This document shows, in pieces, positions 28,401-36,309 of a stretch of 64,000 bases of DNA. The stretch's first letter is position 1; each line of letters begins with the position of its first letter. Position numbers and translations under genes: made by a program. The notes under the pieces are model-generated. The model saw only the letters and a list, made by a program, of their open reading frames with translations, searched no databases and was not told where the DNA came from. This DNA comes from Rhabdophis nuchalis (Eukaryota > Chordata > Lepidosauria > Squamata > Natricidae): the NCBI GenBank assembly GCA_039707465.1, contig CM077648.1, forward strand, positions 29,267,119-29,331,118. The letters are read 5' to 3'.

Positions 28401-30288
28401 TATCTTATAAAGCAGGGGTCTCCAACCTTTGCAACTTTAAGTCTAAAGGACTTCAGCTCCCAGAATTCTCCAGCCAGCAAAGCTGGCTGGAGAATTCTGG
28501 GAGCTGAAGTCCTTCAGACTTAAAGTTGCAAAGGTTGGAGACCTGTTATAAAGTATATAGTAATTGTAATCTGCCCTTTTAGACAGATGCCAGAATTTAT
28601 CAGTCTGAAATTCTGTTTAGCATCCTGGACAACTATGATTTTAAGACCAGAAACAGTTTTTAAAGCATCTCTTAACTTCTAAATAAACCATGCACAATGA
28701 ACCAAGATAAAATTGGTTCATTTCAGTCGTTTCTATTAAATATGAAGCAAAATTTAATTTTACTTAATCTGGAAACAAATCCATCAAACTGTTTTTAAAA
28801 AAAAAATCTGGCAGAGAAAATGTAGTGTCTGAAAATTTCAAGTTATGTTTTCCACTACACTTTTTGTGTATTTTTAAAGCCAAACTCAGAATCTACTTGT
28901 CCCGATTTTACTTCTCCCACTTTTTAGAAAGTTGGATTCATCTTCTCTTTTGAATCACCAACATGTTTTGATTTACCAAGAGCCATATTTCATGCCTTCC
29001 TGCTATCACCTTACATTCTGATAACCATCTGATATCAGTTATCTGGAAAGAATTTGAGCCAGTTGATCTTAAGGAAATGGGCTGGGTCCTTCTAGCTGTG
29101 CACGTTGCCATTGTATTCTGCACCTCTGCTCCCCAATTGCATGCAACCTAATGGGAATTGTTATGTGGTTGGTACAGATAATGCTTCTCTGTAAGAAGAT
29201 GAAATAATGCTTGCCTTGAACAAGACAGTAGAGTGTCCCCTTCTTAGGAAACCTTGAACACAACAGTATTGCATTCGTTTTGTCCAGTTTCAAGGAAAGG
29301 TTGTTGAGAGAGATTGGCTCTTCTGCAGAGAGTCTTGAATGAACTGTATTATTTTAATTTTTTTTTCCAGCTTGGCTCAGGTTGGGTTGAAATATGGAGA
29401 GAGCAGTATTAGAGGCTGCATTGGTCACACCTGCGCACGACTCTGGAGGGCTCAAATCAGAAGTGGTGCAACCAGTCTGGACTTTCTGGGTCCATTGGCA
29501 GCTTTTGATACCATTGACCATAGCACCATCCTAGACTAATTTCAAGGACTGGGAGGCACTGTTTTGCAGTGGTTATTCTCTTTCCTCTGCAGCTGGTTGC
29601 AGGTGTTGGAAGGGTAGGAGAGAGATTTAGTCCTAGCCCCTTGCAGTGTGGAGTGCCTTGGGGTTCAGGTCTTTCACCACTGTACATGTACATGAAACCA
29701 CTGGGTGAGATCATTCAATGGTAAGGAGTGCAGTATCATCAGTATGCTGATGATACCCAGTTATGTTACGTTACTCCACCCATGGCTGAGCGGGTAATGC
29801 TATTTCAGTACTGACCCAGTTCCTGGAGGCTGTGCAGGTCTGGATGTGGACAAACCAGCTGTAACTCAACACAAGGAAGGCAGAGTGGCTTTGGGTTTTG
29901 GCTCTCCTGGGAATAGTGATGTGTTTTCTTTGAGTATCGATAGAACACTATCCAGATACAGCAGGTACATAATATGGTGATCCTTCCACAGTTGTGGCTC
30001 CTGGAGGATCAGGTAGCAGATAGAGTAGTAAATGTGTGGAACTCCCTACCTGATCCTGTTGTTATTTCCTCTAACCCCCATACCTTTTACCTTAAACTAT
30101 CTACCATGGACCTTATGCATTTCTTAAGTGGTCCCTAAGGGGGTATGCATAAGCACACCAGCATGCCTACTGTCCTTGTCCTACTGTCCCATTTATATGT
30201 ACTCTTTTTATGTGTTTATGGCTATGTTTTGTTTATTTATATCCATTTATTTGTGCCATTTTTCATGTGTTTTCATACTTGTTTCCTT

Positions 30289-30376
<88 letters not shown>

Positions 30377-33300
30377 AGCAAACAAGCAAGCAAGCAAGCA
30401 AGCAAAGGGCTTGTTCAGATACATCTTATGGACATCCTGTTGGACTACTGCAATGTGCTCTTCATGGGGCTACTCTCAAAAACTATCTGGAAGTTATAAC
30501 TGGTCCAGAATGTGGTGGTGTACAATGTTTTGAGCTTCTCTCAGTTTGCCTGTATCACACCACTGTTACATAAACTACACTGACTTTCCAGTTTTGTCAC
30601 CAGGTAATTAAAGGTGCTAATTGTCTTCTTTAAGGCCTTTTTAAGCTGCTAATTATCTTCAAGACTTTACTTGTAGGATTGTCTCCCCCACTCCATGCTA
30701 GGTCAGGTAGGGTCCCATCCCTTAAATACTGTTATCTAGTGGGACCTATGAAGTGCACCTTTCTGTAGGATCTCTGGTCATGTGGAACACTTTTTCCCCT
30801 GGAATCTGATAAGCCCCCATCCTTTCAACTTTCTTGAAACCTATAAAGGGCTGTTTTTTCACCTCACACGTTTTCACCTTATAGGTTGCAGCTGAAGTCT
30901 GAGAATTGCATTGCTTGCTGGATTAGAGACCATATTTTAGTGTTTCTGTTTTTTAATCATTGTCATGAGCTACCTAGAACTGTGTTTCATAAAATTGAAA
31001 GACAGATCTTTAGTTCCAGAATATAAACATGTGTTTCTTCAGATAGCAAAATCTGAGAAGAACTTTCCTCCATAGAGAAGGTACCTATAAATCAGTCTTC
31101 TTCATCTGCAGTACCCACTTTTAACAGAATAGTGTGAGAGTTCATTGTTACACCGATTACACCTTCTTTATGGCAAGTTTTCTTCTTCATCACGAATACA
31201 ACTTACCTTGTAATTAAATGATTAAACTCTTGGAGACTTAATTTAGACCATATCTTCATTAATCACTGAACATACTTCAATGGATAAACAATGGATAAGG
31301 GCAATAGTTTAAAAACTTTACTTCTTAGAATAGCTTACATAAGTCATATACATTTTTTTTCCTTTTGGAAGGTTAGGTCATCCTAGCTTTGCCTATGAGA
31401 ATACTCTCAGCTAGGAATTTAAGGTATTATTAGAGCCTGTAGTTTATTTTCTTATAGAAATATAGAATAAATAAGGAAGGAGGATTGTGACTGACCAAAC
31501 TCAGCAACATTCTGTGGCAGCCACTTTTCTCATATTGCTAAGATACAATATAAATACTTTCTAGAAAGACCTATTGATTTTAGCCTCAAAGGTTCGATAT
31601 TTCAGAAACAGGCTGAAATAATAATTATAGGAGCCCTGGTGGTGCAGTATTTCAGGTTAATTCAGCTTACTGCCATGAGTTTGATCCATCCTTCCAAGAT
31701 TGGTAAAATGAGACCCAGATTGTTGGGCAATATGCTGATTCGGTAAACCACTTAGAGAGGGCTGTAAAGCACTGTGAAGCGGTATATAAGTCTAAGTGCT
31801 ATTGTTATTGCTAAAGTCAAAGTAACCCATAGTTGAGCCATGTTTTTCAATAAGCCATAACTAGCTGAGTTAATTCAACACATTAAGTGTAAAGCATGGC
31901 TTGCAAACCACAATAATTTCCAATCAAATCAAATCAAATCAAGTTTAATTTGTAGACCGCCCCTTCTCCCTGAAGGGACTCGGGGCGGTGCACAGGAGAT
32001 TAAAAAGCGTACAAAAATAGAAACACTATAAATATATAAAATCAAATTAAACAACTATATCCCTGCGCTAAAAACCTAAAGTCCTTAAAAACTAAACCCC
32101 TAAAAACCCAATTAAAACAATTTAAATATTCAGACTAAGGCTGGAAAGGTAGATTAGGCCAGGCCAGCAGGCTGGAAGAAATGAGAGATACCAGAGAAAT
32201 GCTAAATCAGTAAACTATTATTAGGACATTTCTTTAGATAGAATTATTGTGAACCAAGGTTCATTCTGAATGTGTTGTACTAAGTCAGCCAATTATGCAA
32301 CACTTTTTATAGCTTAGTTCTACATTACAATTGAAGTATCAATACAATGAATCAGTCCACATAATATGAATACAGCTTTCCTATATGATGTTTTCCAGAG
32401 ACATTGAATGTCAATAGCTATAATTCCCTAGACAACACAGTCAACTGACATAATATTATGTGACATTTATAGACCTAATCCACAATAAAGTACTTTGATG
32501 TTATTTGATAAACTCAATTAAAAGCTCTTAGATATCTGTCTCTTAATAAGTCTAATTATGAGTTTAATTTGGCTTTTAAAATTGTTTGTATATTTTATTG
32601 TTGTTTGTATATTTTTACTGTTTTTATTCTACCTGTGCACCGCCCCGAGTCCCCAGGGGGAGAGGGAGCGGTTTTATAAATATTAAAATTATTATTATTA
32701 AATTATTATTATTATTACTGTCAATGTCAGTATAAGCATGCATTAATTTTTCGATGTCTCTTTCAGTCTTAACCAAAGTATGGACTTAAACCATATTGAT
32801 TCCTTTGTCATTTTAATAATTGCTATATAATAGCAATCACTACTTCCCAATTTTTAAAAAAAAGTTTACTTCTAGGATTAGAAGCTCTCTTCTCATTTAT
32901 TCTTATATGCTTAAACATGCCTTTTCTAACAACCCACATAATTTTTTAAAATTATGCTTGCACACAATCTTGGATGCTTTTCCCAAACCACATGATAATA
33001 GTTTCCTGAAGATGCAAATCCAGAGAAACCATTATCAGAGGGTAAATGTAAGCATTATTATTGTGTTGAAATAGAAAGAAGTGAAAGCTTTAAAAAGTAC
33101 AGTCTAAAAATATTAGCTTTTAAAACTATTTTATAGCTCCCATGAATATATGATAACATATTTGATAAGTATAATAATGGACTTTTTTGGTGTTTGTCTT
33201 TTAAATGCACACATTTATCTCAAGTTGATTTATATCTATTTGGTGAAAGTGATTAAATGGATTTTAATGTTTTAGATATATTGTTAGACATTGTTAGAAC

Positions 33301-35520
33301 GTCATTGTGTTTAGTTGGAAAGCAAATTCACTGAATTCAAAGGAATTCAGTCAGTTAGGACTGTCATTTTAATATAAAAAAAGCCAGAGCACAGCCTGGT
33401 TTATGAGGAGTGAAAAATAAAAAATATTTAAAAATATTTTCAAATCCATATTAAAGCAATATTTGTATAAAAAGATAAGCCAGATCCAACATTTAATGCC
33501 CTGATAGTGATCCTATGGCACGTGTGCCAGAAGTGGCTCACAGTGTCCTCTCTGATGGTATGTGAGCCGTCACTCCAGTTCACCTCTGCTGCGCATGCGC
33601 CTCCCACCAGCCAGCTAGTCTTTGGGTCTCTGCCCCGCATGCATGGGGGCTGTGCACATGTGCAAGGGGGCACATGTGGGGAGATCACATACATGCTCGG
33701 AGTGGGTTGAATGCACAGGGCCCGAGTGCATTGCATTGCACTTGGGGGGGGGGATACACGCACAGACACACGCATGGGCATGCTTTGTGCACTCGGTCTA
33801 GAAAAGATTAGCCATCACTGACTTAGTGCATAAGCACTGTATTGCACTGTATTTTTTATTTTAAAATTATATTTGACTTGCACATCCTAATGTTTGGGAT
33901 TTATTTTGCTTGCTGGACAAAGCAACAACAAAACAATATCTACTATTTCCAAGACAGAGCTAAAAAGGAGAGATGGAATTGTGTCGTTAGTTTGTAATTG
34001 GGCCAGGGTGGAATTCAAGGCTACAGAAACATTTGCTTGACAGCCTCCTACTAAAGGAAACTAGAAAACAGAAACAATGCAGAAACAGGCCAGGCCCTTT
34101 CCCATCACATCCTAACTTGGTAATATTGTTGAAGAGTTTGTTTTGTGGCATCTCAGTCCAAGGCTAGATAGAAAAGTTCACACTGATAACATCAATCTGC
34201 ATTTCTGAGATGTAGCAACAGGCAGTTCAAGGACAAAACTCTTTCTTTACCTTGCAAGGTCTACTGCAAGGTCTAATAATTACAATATGCAGCCATAAAG
34301 CAGTCTCTCTGCATTCATGAGGACTAGAAACTTGTGTTTTTAGCAGGAAGATACCTTCAAGTTTGTAAATACTTTGTTCAGCAGAAAACTTTAAATATAG
34401 TCCTAAAAAGATTATAGGGAGTATAATTCTAGTACATGAAAGGCATGCTTTTCCCCCAAATGCCCAGTTACAGAATGGGTGTGCAAACTGATTACCACTT
34501 TAAAAATTGTGATGACAATACATTTTGCATTAGTTTTACATTAATAATGTCTGATAACTTGAAAAAGGGCAACATTTTCTTACATAGAAAAAGTCACTTT
34601 AGTTTAAAAACATTAAAGAAAAATTTGGGTACCAATATGCTCTACAAAATCTTCTATCTCTGTTTCAAGAGGTCACAGAAGAAAGTTACAGTACAAATCA
34701 CATACTTCTACTTCATTGCCACAAACTCTGTGTGATTATTGCTGTTATTTGACATACATTACATTTAAATGAAGTCCATTTTGTTCTCAATCAGAAAGAG
34801 ATTCTATTACAAGTAAGATGCACAAGTAATTAAACCAGGCTTACACAAATGTGTGCGCTCCAGCTCTGTTGTACAACAACCCCAATCACTGCTGCCGAGC
34901 AAGAATCATGGCTAGCTGAAAGATGATGAGACTGGCAACCTAACACTTCTAGAAGGCATCGTAGACAAGTATTACACGCTCATATCTTAGCAAATAGGCT
35001 GCCTTGAATAAAAATTCAAAAATAAAATGTTTCTTCCCATGTTGATGCTTACCTCTTGTTTGGAATCTTTAAATGACCTTCTTAAAGATCTGCTTCTAGT
35101 TTCTAGTGGCGCAGGTTCTTCTTGCTGACCAAAGAATTCTTCAATTGTCTTTGTGTCGATTTGGTAGTTCTGCTTAGCACTAATAGTCCAGATATTGTTT
35201 TTACCACGGACTTGTTCTTCGGGGATCGTTTTCCAAAAGAAACTACGTATTCGCTTCTTCTTGCTCAGGTGGCCGTGTCCATTCAACAGCTGTGATACCG
35301 AAGATCTGCTTAGATTGGGGGGAGGAGGAGGGGGTGGCGGCGGCACTCCCGCTGATAAAGACAATCCAGCTTCTACGGAAAAGCATGGTGGAGGAAGAGG
35401 TGGGGGTGGAGGGGGTCGCTCTTCTGGTTCGTTGGTATCGCCAATCATGAATCCAGCTTCAGCTAAAATTGCTCCATTTTCTTTATCATTGACCAGGGAG
35501 ACACAATTCATAACATGCAT
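4023..35520 (-). CDS. FHDC1: FHDC1, FH2 domain-containing formin-like protein (ten coding exons, 3' end outside window)
   Basis: Joining 35520-35053, 23398-23337, 22691-22592, 15058-14973, 14886-14786, 11323-11253, 11145-11038, 10141-10071, 9525-9408 and 4187-4023 on the minus strand gives 1350 nt (450 codons) with no stop; every junction is GT/AG and phases agree. Residues 35-69 hold two short proline runs (FH1-like); the FH2 domain begins near residue 88 ([20 protein letters not shown]). The formin hallmarks are present: [11 protein letters not shown] at 165-175, GNIMNA at 291-296 and [14 protein letters not shown] at 305-318. The start [10 protein letters not shown] and the residue order match vertebrate FHDC1 as I know the family, rather than diaphanous formins, which carry GBD/FH3 regions before FH1. 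Known role of the family: FHDC1 binds actin through FH2 and microtubules through its C-terminus, acting in stress fibres, cilia and Golgi organisation. The C-terminal half (last large exon or exons) is not in the window. No lesion is visible, so I take this as the functional locus. Confidence 0.95.
4965..5300 (-). repeat. tRNA-derived squamate SINE (reverse)
   Basis: On the minus strand it starts TTAGTGGCTAAGACATTGAA and has a B-box-like GGCGATTCGAATCCC, then a body ending in GGGAACCTTTACCTTG. The same body, forward, lies at 61268-61615. The tRNA-like head is part of a SINE, not a tRNA gene. Confidence 0.8.
6700..7491 (-). mobile_element. L2-type LINE 3' end with open RT C-terminus
   Basis: The minus strand keeps 193 open codons (7491-6910) from the C-terminal part of an L2-family reverse transcriptase ([34 protein letters not shown]). 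A 3' UTR follows with the conserved GTGCACCGCCCCGAGTCCC block and a short GAATT-type tail near 6700. It is 5'-truncated at about 7491, where a CR1 tail adjoins. Fairly young, judging by the intact frame. Confidence 0.85.
7494..7640 (+). mobile_element. CR1 3' terminal fragment
   Basis: Contains a GAAGAGA...CCATTTGTCAGAAATGGTGTAGGGTC stretch and the CR1 terminal GGTTGGACAAGATGACCTATAAGGTCTCTTCCAACTCTG. Only the 3' tip is present. Confidence 0.8.
7981..8240. mobile_element. AGGTAGTCCTC-type MITE, diverged copy
   Basis: Starts ACAGGTGGTCTTCTACTTAT and carries GGATTCACTTAACAACTA near 8221, in common with the better copies at 10410, 27419 and 53041. The right end is not clear. Confidence 0.55.
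9408..9525 (-). CDS. FHDC1: FHDC1 exon 10 (coiled-coil of FH2)
   Basis: 118 nt, residues 356-395, acceptor TTTTTTTCTGCAG, donor GTTGGT. The first base completes Arg; the rest reads [20 protein letters not shown] then [19 protein letters not shown], a charged amphipathic helix as expected for the FH2 C-terminal coiled coil. The donor GTTGGT is non-consensus at +3 but keeps GT. Ends in phase 0. Confidence 0.93.
9526..10070. other. FHDC1 intron between exons 9 and 10
   Basis: 545 bp of AT-rich DNA with no recognisable element; a 65-codon ORF in it is not supported. Confidence 0.6.
10071..10141 (-). CDS. FHDC1: FHDC1 exon 9
   Basis: 71 nt, residues 333-356, acceptor GTCTGTTTCAG, donor GTAAGC. 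Encodes [20 protein letters not shown] followed by EAA, with two bases of an Arg codon left over. Forms part of the FH2 coiled-coil arm. Confidence 0.94.
10142..11037. other. FHDC1 intron between exons 8 and 9
   Basis: About 0.9 kb; its middle is a MITE (10410-10770). The rest shows nothing. Confidence 0.6.
10410..10770. mobile_element. AGGTAGTCCTC-type MITE
   Basis: Contains TTACAACCACAATTGAACCC, repeated GTTGTTAAGTGAAT motifs, GATCACATGAC twice, and a right end TTAGTTGAGGACTGTCTGTA. The same order recurs at 27419-27839 and, inverted, at 53041-53463. No transposase remains; the superfamily is uncertain. Confidence 0.75.
11038..11145 (-). CDS. FHDC1: FHDC1 exon 8 (FH2 signature core)
   Basis: 108 nt, exactly 36 codons, residues 297-332, acceptor TTCTGCATAG, donor GTATGT. 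Encodes [20 protein letters not shown] then [16 protein letters not shown], the most conserved block of all FH2 domains (GFKLxxLxKLxDxK), which carries the Lys used in actin contact. Confidence 0.96.
11253..11323 (-). CDS. FHDC1: FHDC1 exon 7 (FH2 GNxxN motif)
   Basis: 71 nt, residues 273-296, acceptor TTTTTCTAG, donor GTAAGT. Encodes [20 protein letters not shown] followed by IMNA. GNIMNA is the first half of the FH2 signature that continues in exon 8 after a 107-bp intron. Ends in phase 0. Confidence 0.95.
11324..14785. other. FHDC1 intron between exons 6 and 7
   Basis: 3.5 kb. Holds an L2-like LINE fragment at about 11880-12960. 11324-11870 and 12970-14785 show no recognisable feature. 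Confidence 0.65.
11880..12960 (+). mobile_element. L2-type LINE fragment, decayed
   Basis: Reads with stops and shifts as an L2 reverse transcriptase: a stretch like [10 protein letters not shown] (11975-12000), a degenerate DDTQFY box near 12050, then a C-terminal part with [12 protein letters not shown] near 12733-12770. Same family as 29360-31000. Confidence 0.7.
14786..14886 (-). CDS. FHDC1: FHDC1 exon 6
   Basis: 101 nt, residues 239-273, acceptor TTTATTTTCAG, donor GTAATT. Its first C completes Asn, giving the [15 protein letters not shown] signature typical of this family, then [19 protein letters not shown]; a final single G begins the Glu codon completed by exon 7. The donor lacks the usual G at +5 (GTAATT) and is the weakest splice site in the gene. 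Confidence 0.93.
14973..15058 (-). CDS. FHDC1: FHDC1 exon 5
   Basis: 86 nt, residues 211-239, behind a C-rich polypyrimidine tract ending in CCAG; donor GTAAGG. Reads [20 protein letters not shown] and then MYMLIQVP, with two bases (AA) of an Asn codon left over. Too short to stand out as an ORF; found by phase and family similarity. Only an 86-bp intron separates it from exon 6. Confidence 0.93.
16477..16846. mobile_element. hAT MITE, TSD ATGTATGT
   Basis: Ends CAGGGGTGTTAAACTCAAAG and GTTTAACACATCTG are inverted termini; perfect 8-bp duplications ATGTATGT flank it (16469-16476, 16847-16854). Overlapping ORFs of about 110 codons on both strands come from its internal imperfect repeats (TGCTGCCATGGCCTCCTGCA and relatives), not from genes. 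Confidence 0.9.
17479..17700. mobile_element. CAGTGGTG-family hAT MITE
   Basis: Starts near CAGTGGTGCAATTCAGTCAG and ends CACCCCTG; TGGATTGA occurs at both flanks (17471 and 17701). Shares GAACCGGTAGTGG-type internal text with the elements at 56723 and 62118. Confidence 0.7.
18932..19066. mobile_element. Palindromic hAT MITE, TSD GTCTAAAG
   Basis: 135 bp, nearly perfect foldback from CAGGGGTGTCCAACCTTTGC to its complement, with identical flanking GTCTAAAG octamers (18924-18931, 19067-19074). Each arm carries CTTCAGCTCCTAGAATTC. Confidence 0.93.
22190..22450. repeat. AC-rich interspersed repeat with (CA)n tract
   Basis: Two AC-rich stretches (22230-22277; pure (CA)n at 22383-22427, about 22 units) each follow diverged text with GTTATGCTAGAATACACACA or GGTTTGGTTGAAATTTCTCA, then CATTTTTATAGAGAGAGAGA. 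The pattern suggests an element whose 3' end seeds the microsatellite. Family not identified. Confidence 0.6.
22592..22691 (-). CDS. FHDC1: FHDC1 exon 4
   Basis: 100 nt, residues 177-210, acceptor TGTCTCATTAAG, donor GTAAGA. Its first base completes the Lys codon started in exon 3, and the exon ends in phase 0. Encodes an [12 protein letters not shown] stretch followed by [17 protein letters not shown], matching the helix before the conserved LLP motif in FHDC1-type FH2 domains. The 645-bp intron to exon 3 carries nothing recognisable. Confidence 0.94.
22692..23336. other. FHDC1 intron between exons 3 and 4
   Basis: 645 bp. A fragment at about 23212-23275 (GTGGTTTTTCACCCTCCCTGG) resembles the interior of the GGCAAACCTATGGCA MITE family; otherwise nothing. 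Confidence 0.55.
23337..23398 (-). CDS. FHDC1: FHDC1 exon 3 (FH2 lasso/linker-knob region)
   Basis: 62 nt, residues 157-177, between acceptor CTTTTGCAG and donor GTAAGT; starts in phase 0 and leaves two bases (AA) of a Lys codon completed by the next exon. Encodes [20 protein letters not shown]. The NIGIFLKQF segment holds the conserved Ile of formin FH2 domains needed for actin contact. Confidence 0.95.
24142..24368. mobile_element. hAT MITE, TSD ATCTAGAA/ATCTAAAA
   Basis: Ends CCGGGGTAGTCAACCTTTTT and GACCAGGTTGACTACCACTG are inverted termini; the flanks ATCTAGAA and ATCTAAAA differ at one base. Inside, CCGCCCACTTTTATATC and AGTGGGCGGTAGGG form further inverted matches. Confidence 0.85.
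24396..24615 (-). repeat. Sauria-type SINE (reverse)
   Basis: The minus strand reads GAGCCATGGTGGTGCAGTGG, then a B-box GGAGTTCGATCCTGACC, then GACCCAGATTGTTGAGGGCA and a BovB-like 3' end. Two forward copies lie at 31628 and 60463. Confidence 0.85.
24925..25200. mobile_element. GGCAAACCTATGGCA-family MITE, partial
   Basis: Contains TTTTTCGCCCTCTGGGGGCTTCAGG and ends AGGTTCGCCATCACAGCTAT, in common with the elements at 59965 and 63193. The left end is degraded, so no duplication can be assigned. Confidence 0.65.
26864..26944. mobile_element. Short palindromic hAT MITE, TSD GTCTAACA/ATCTAACA
   Basis: 81-bp version of the 18932 family: the two arms meet almost directly, losing the central stem. 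The flanking octamers differ at one base. Confidence 0.9.
27419..27839. mobile_element. AGGTAGTCCTC-type MITE
   Basis: Starts ACAAGCAGTCCTCCACATAT, includes GTGTCATTAAATGAATCTGG, CAAATTGAGATCACATGACC and ends ATAATTGTAAGTCAAAGCCT, collinear with 10410-10770. GTGACTCACTACAT and GGAGGTGGTGCAATGGTCA are each locally duplicated. Confidence 0.75.
28413..28545. mobile_element. Palindromic hAT MITE, TSD TTATAAAG
   Basis: 133 bp with nearly identical inverted arms and exact TTATAAAG duplications (28405-28412, 28546-28553). The centre AGCCAGCAAAGCTGGCT is itself palindromic. Confidence 0.93.
29360..31000 (+). mobile_element. L2-type LINE remnant interrupted by GATA repeat
   Basis: 29460-29780 reads in shifted frames as L2 reverse transcriptase ([19 protein letters not shown], then a MKPLGE stretch, then a degraded YADDTQL box near 29740-29765). 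30400-30980 continues into the C-terminal and 3' part ([18 protein letters not shown]). Frequent stops and shifts show it is old. Confidence 0.7.
30290..30404. repeat. (GATA)n microsatellite with adjoining (CAAG)n
   Basis: About 21 uninterrupted GATA units (30290-30375), followed by AAGCAAACAAGCAAGCAAGC. GATA arrays of this type (Bkm repeats) are abundant in snakes. Confidence 0.95.
31628..31815 (+). repeat. Sauria-type SINE (forward)
   Basis: Head GGAGCCCTGGTGGTGCAGTA, degraded B-box GAGTTTGATCCATCC, body GTAAAATGAGACCCAGATTG, tail AAGTCTAAGTGCTATTGTTA. Same family as 24396 and 60463. Confidence 0.85.
31921..32200 (-). mobile_element. L2 LINE 3' UTR fragment (reverse)
   Basis: (AATCA)n at the start, then GTAGACCGCCCCTTCTCCCT and GGGACTCGGGGCGGTGCACA, the reverse of the L2 terminal block also seen at 6700 and 32640. 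Confidence 0.8.
32575..32720 (+). mobile_element. L2 LINE 3' tip with (ATT)n tail
   Basis: Ends CTGTGCACCGCCCCGAGTCC, GGGAGAGGGAGCGG, then a TTATTATT tail (to about 32717). Opposite orientation to 31921, about 0.4 kb away. Confidence 0.8.
33501..33820. mobile_element. GGCAAACCTATGGCA-family hAT MITE, diverged
   Basis: Begins CTGATAGTGATCCTATGGCACGTGTGCCAG and ends GATTAGCCATCACTG, as in the relatives at 59965 and 63193. Flanking octamers no longer match clearly. The 113-codon ORF across it is an artefact of GC-rich interior. Confidence 0.7.
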
Positions 35521-35662
35521 TTTATAATCTCTCTCTGTGGAGAGACAGACTTAGTTCTGTGGATGTGCATATAATGCTTAGCAGCTGAACAACGTATGAC
35601 TTCCTCATCAAAATTTTGGTTTACCATCCGAAATTCAAGAAATCTGTATTCACCCCTGAAAT
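35053..35662 (-). CDS. FHDC1: FHDC1 exon 2: 5' UTR end, start codon, FH1-like region, FH2 start
   Basis: Coding part 35520-35053 (468 nt, residues 1-156, ends in phase 0 with GAG before donor GTAAGC). The start at 35520 has A at -3; a second in-frame Met is codon 4. Prolines cluster at residues 36-45 and 60-68, a shorter FH1 than in profilin-using formins. A basic KKKR leads into RSFFWKTIP at 92-100, the usual start of FH2. The 5' boundary is drawn at the acceptor TTTTTCTGTTACAG, so the exon begins at 35662 with 142 nt of UTR. A second acceptor (TCTCTCCACAG) would start the exon at 35534 instead. The reading frame runs on into the intron for 21 more codons, which are not coding. Confidence 0.93.
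35508..35627 (-). promoter_or_regulatory. Upstream ORF overlapping the FHDC1 start codon
   Basis: If exon 2 starts at 35662, the leader carries an ATG at 35627 opening a 39-codon frame that passes through the FHDC1 ATG (35520) in another frame and stops with TGA at 35510-35508. Its context has C at -3 and G at +4, so it is of middling strength. An overlapping uORF of this kind normally lowers initiation at the main start. It vanishes if the downstream acceptor (exon start 35534) is used. The frame is directly visible; the regulatory effect is inferred. Confidence 0.4.
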
Positions 35663-35750
35663 CTGTAACAGAAAAACAAGAAGGCTAGGTCAATGTTTTT
35701 GCAAATATGGGAAAGAGTATGGCCAAACCACCAATTTGTAGACTATATTC

Positions 35751-36309
35751 CCACAATGGTGAACCTATATTTGCCGGCATGGCAACCCTTGGCAGCCCTC
35801 AGCTCTGGCTCTCATGTGCGGGCCGGCCAGCTGATTTTCGGCCTTCCGGAGGGCCTGGGGAGGCTATTTTTTCCCTCCCCAGGCTTCAGGAAAGCCTCCA
35901 GATCCTAGACAGGGTGCAAAACAAGCCCAACAGCCCAGCCGGAAGTTCAGGAACAAATTTCCGGTTGGCCCGTTGGCCCTGTTTTTCACCCTTCCCAGGC
36001 TCCGGAGGCCTCTCCCAGCTCTCTGGCCTCGTAGAAGCCATTTTCACCCTCCCCAGGCTTCAAGAAAGCCTCTGGAGCCTGGGGAAGGCGAAAATTCCCC
36101 TTCGCACATGGGGATCGCTTGCACATGCATGATGGGGGGCGTTGCTTGTGCATGCACAATGGGGGGGTCACTTGCATATGCGCAGGTGGGGGTCACTTGT
36201 GCATGCTCAGGTGGCATGTACATGTGCAGGTGGGGGGCATGTGCACACGCATGATAGCACGCACATACACAGTTTTGGCACAGCTTTGGAAAAAGTTTAG
36301 CCATCACTG
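35751..36309. mobile_element. hAT MITE, TSD CTATATTC
   Basis: 559 bp, the longest of its family. Left end CCACAATGGTGAACCTATAT, right end TTTAGCCATCACTG, exact CTATATTC duplications (35743-35750, 36310-36317). The interior has repeated GGCTTCAGGAAAGCCTC units and GCATGCACA-rich repeats; ORFs over it are not genes. Confidence 0.92.

Larger units (their letters stand above)
23399..35052. other. FHDC1 intron between exons 2 and 3
   Basis: 11.7 kb with MITEs (24142, 26864, 27419, 28413, 33501), SINEs (24396, 31628), L2 pieces (29360-31000, 31921, 32575) and a GATA tract (30290). Unrecognised: 23400-24130, 25210-26860, 26960-27410, 27850-28400, 28560-29350, 31010-31620, 32730-33490 and 33825-35052. 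No extra exon seen. Confidence 0.65.

Noticed and set aside
30290..30375. Regular short repeats that might suggest an array-type locus such as CRISPR
   Set aside because: Pure GATA microsatellite without spacers, in a vertebrate genome.
34990..35052. Extension of the FHDC1 exon 2 frame to 177 codons
   Set aside because: The added residues follow a consensus donor GTAAGC at 35052 and are not family-like; the next exon continues in phase from 35053.
35195..35527. 110-codon ORF on the plus strand opposite FHDC1 exon 2
   Set aside because: It is the antisense shadow of the proline-coding run (poly-Gly), with no independent support.
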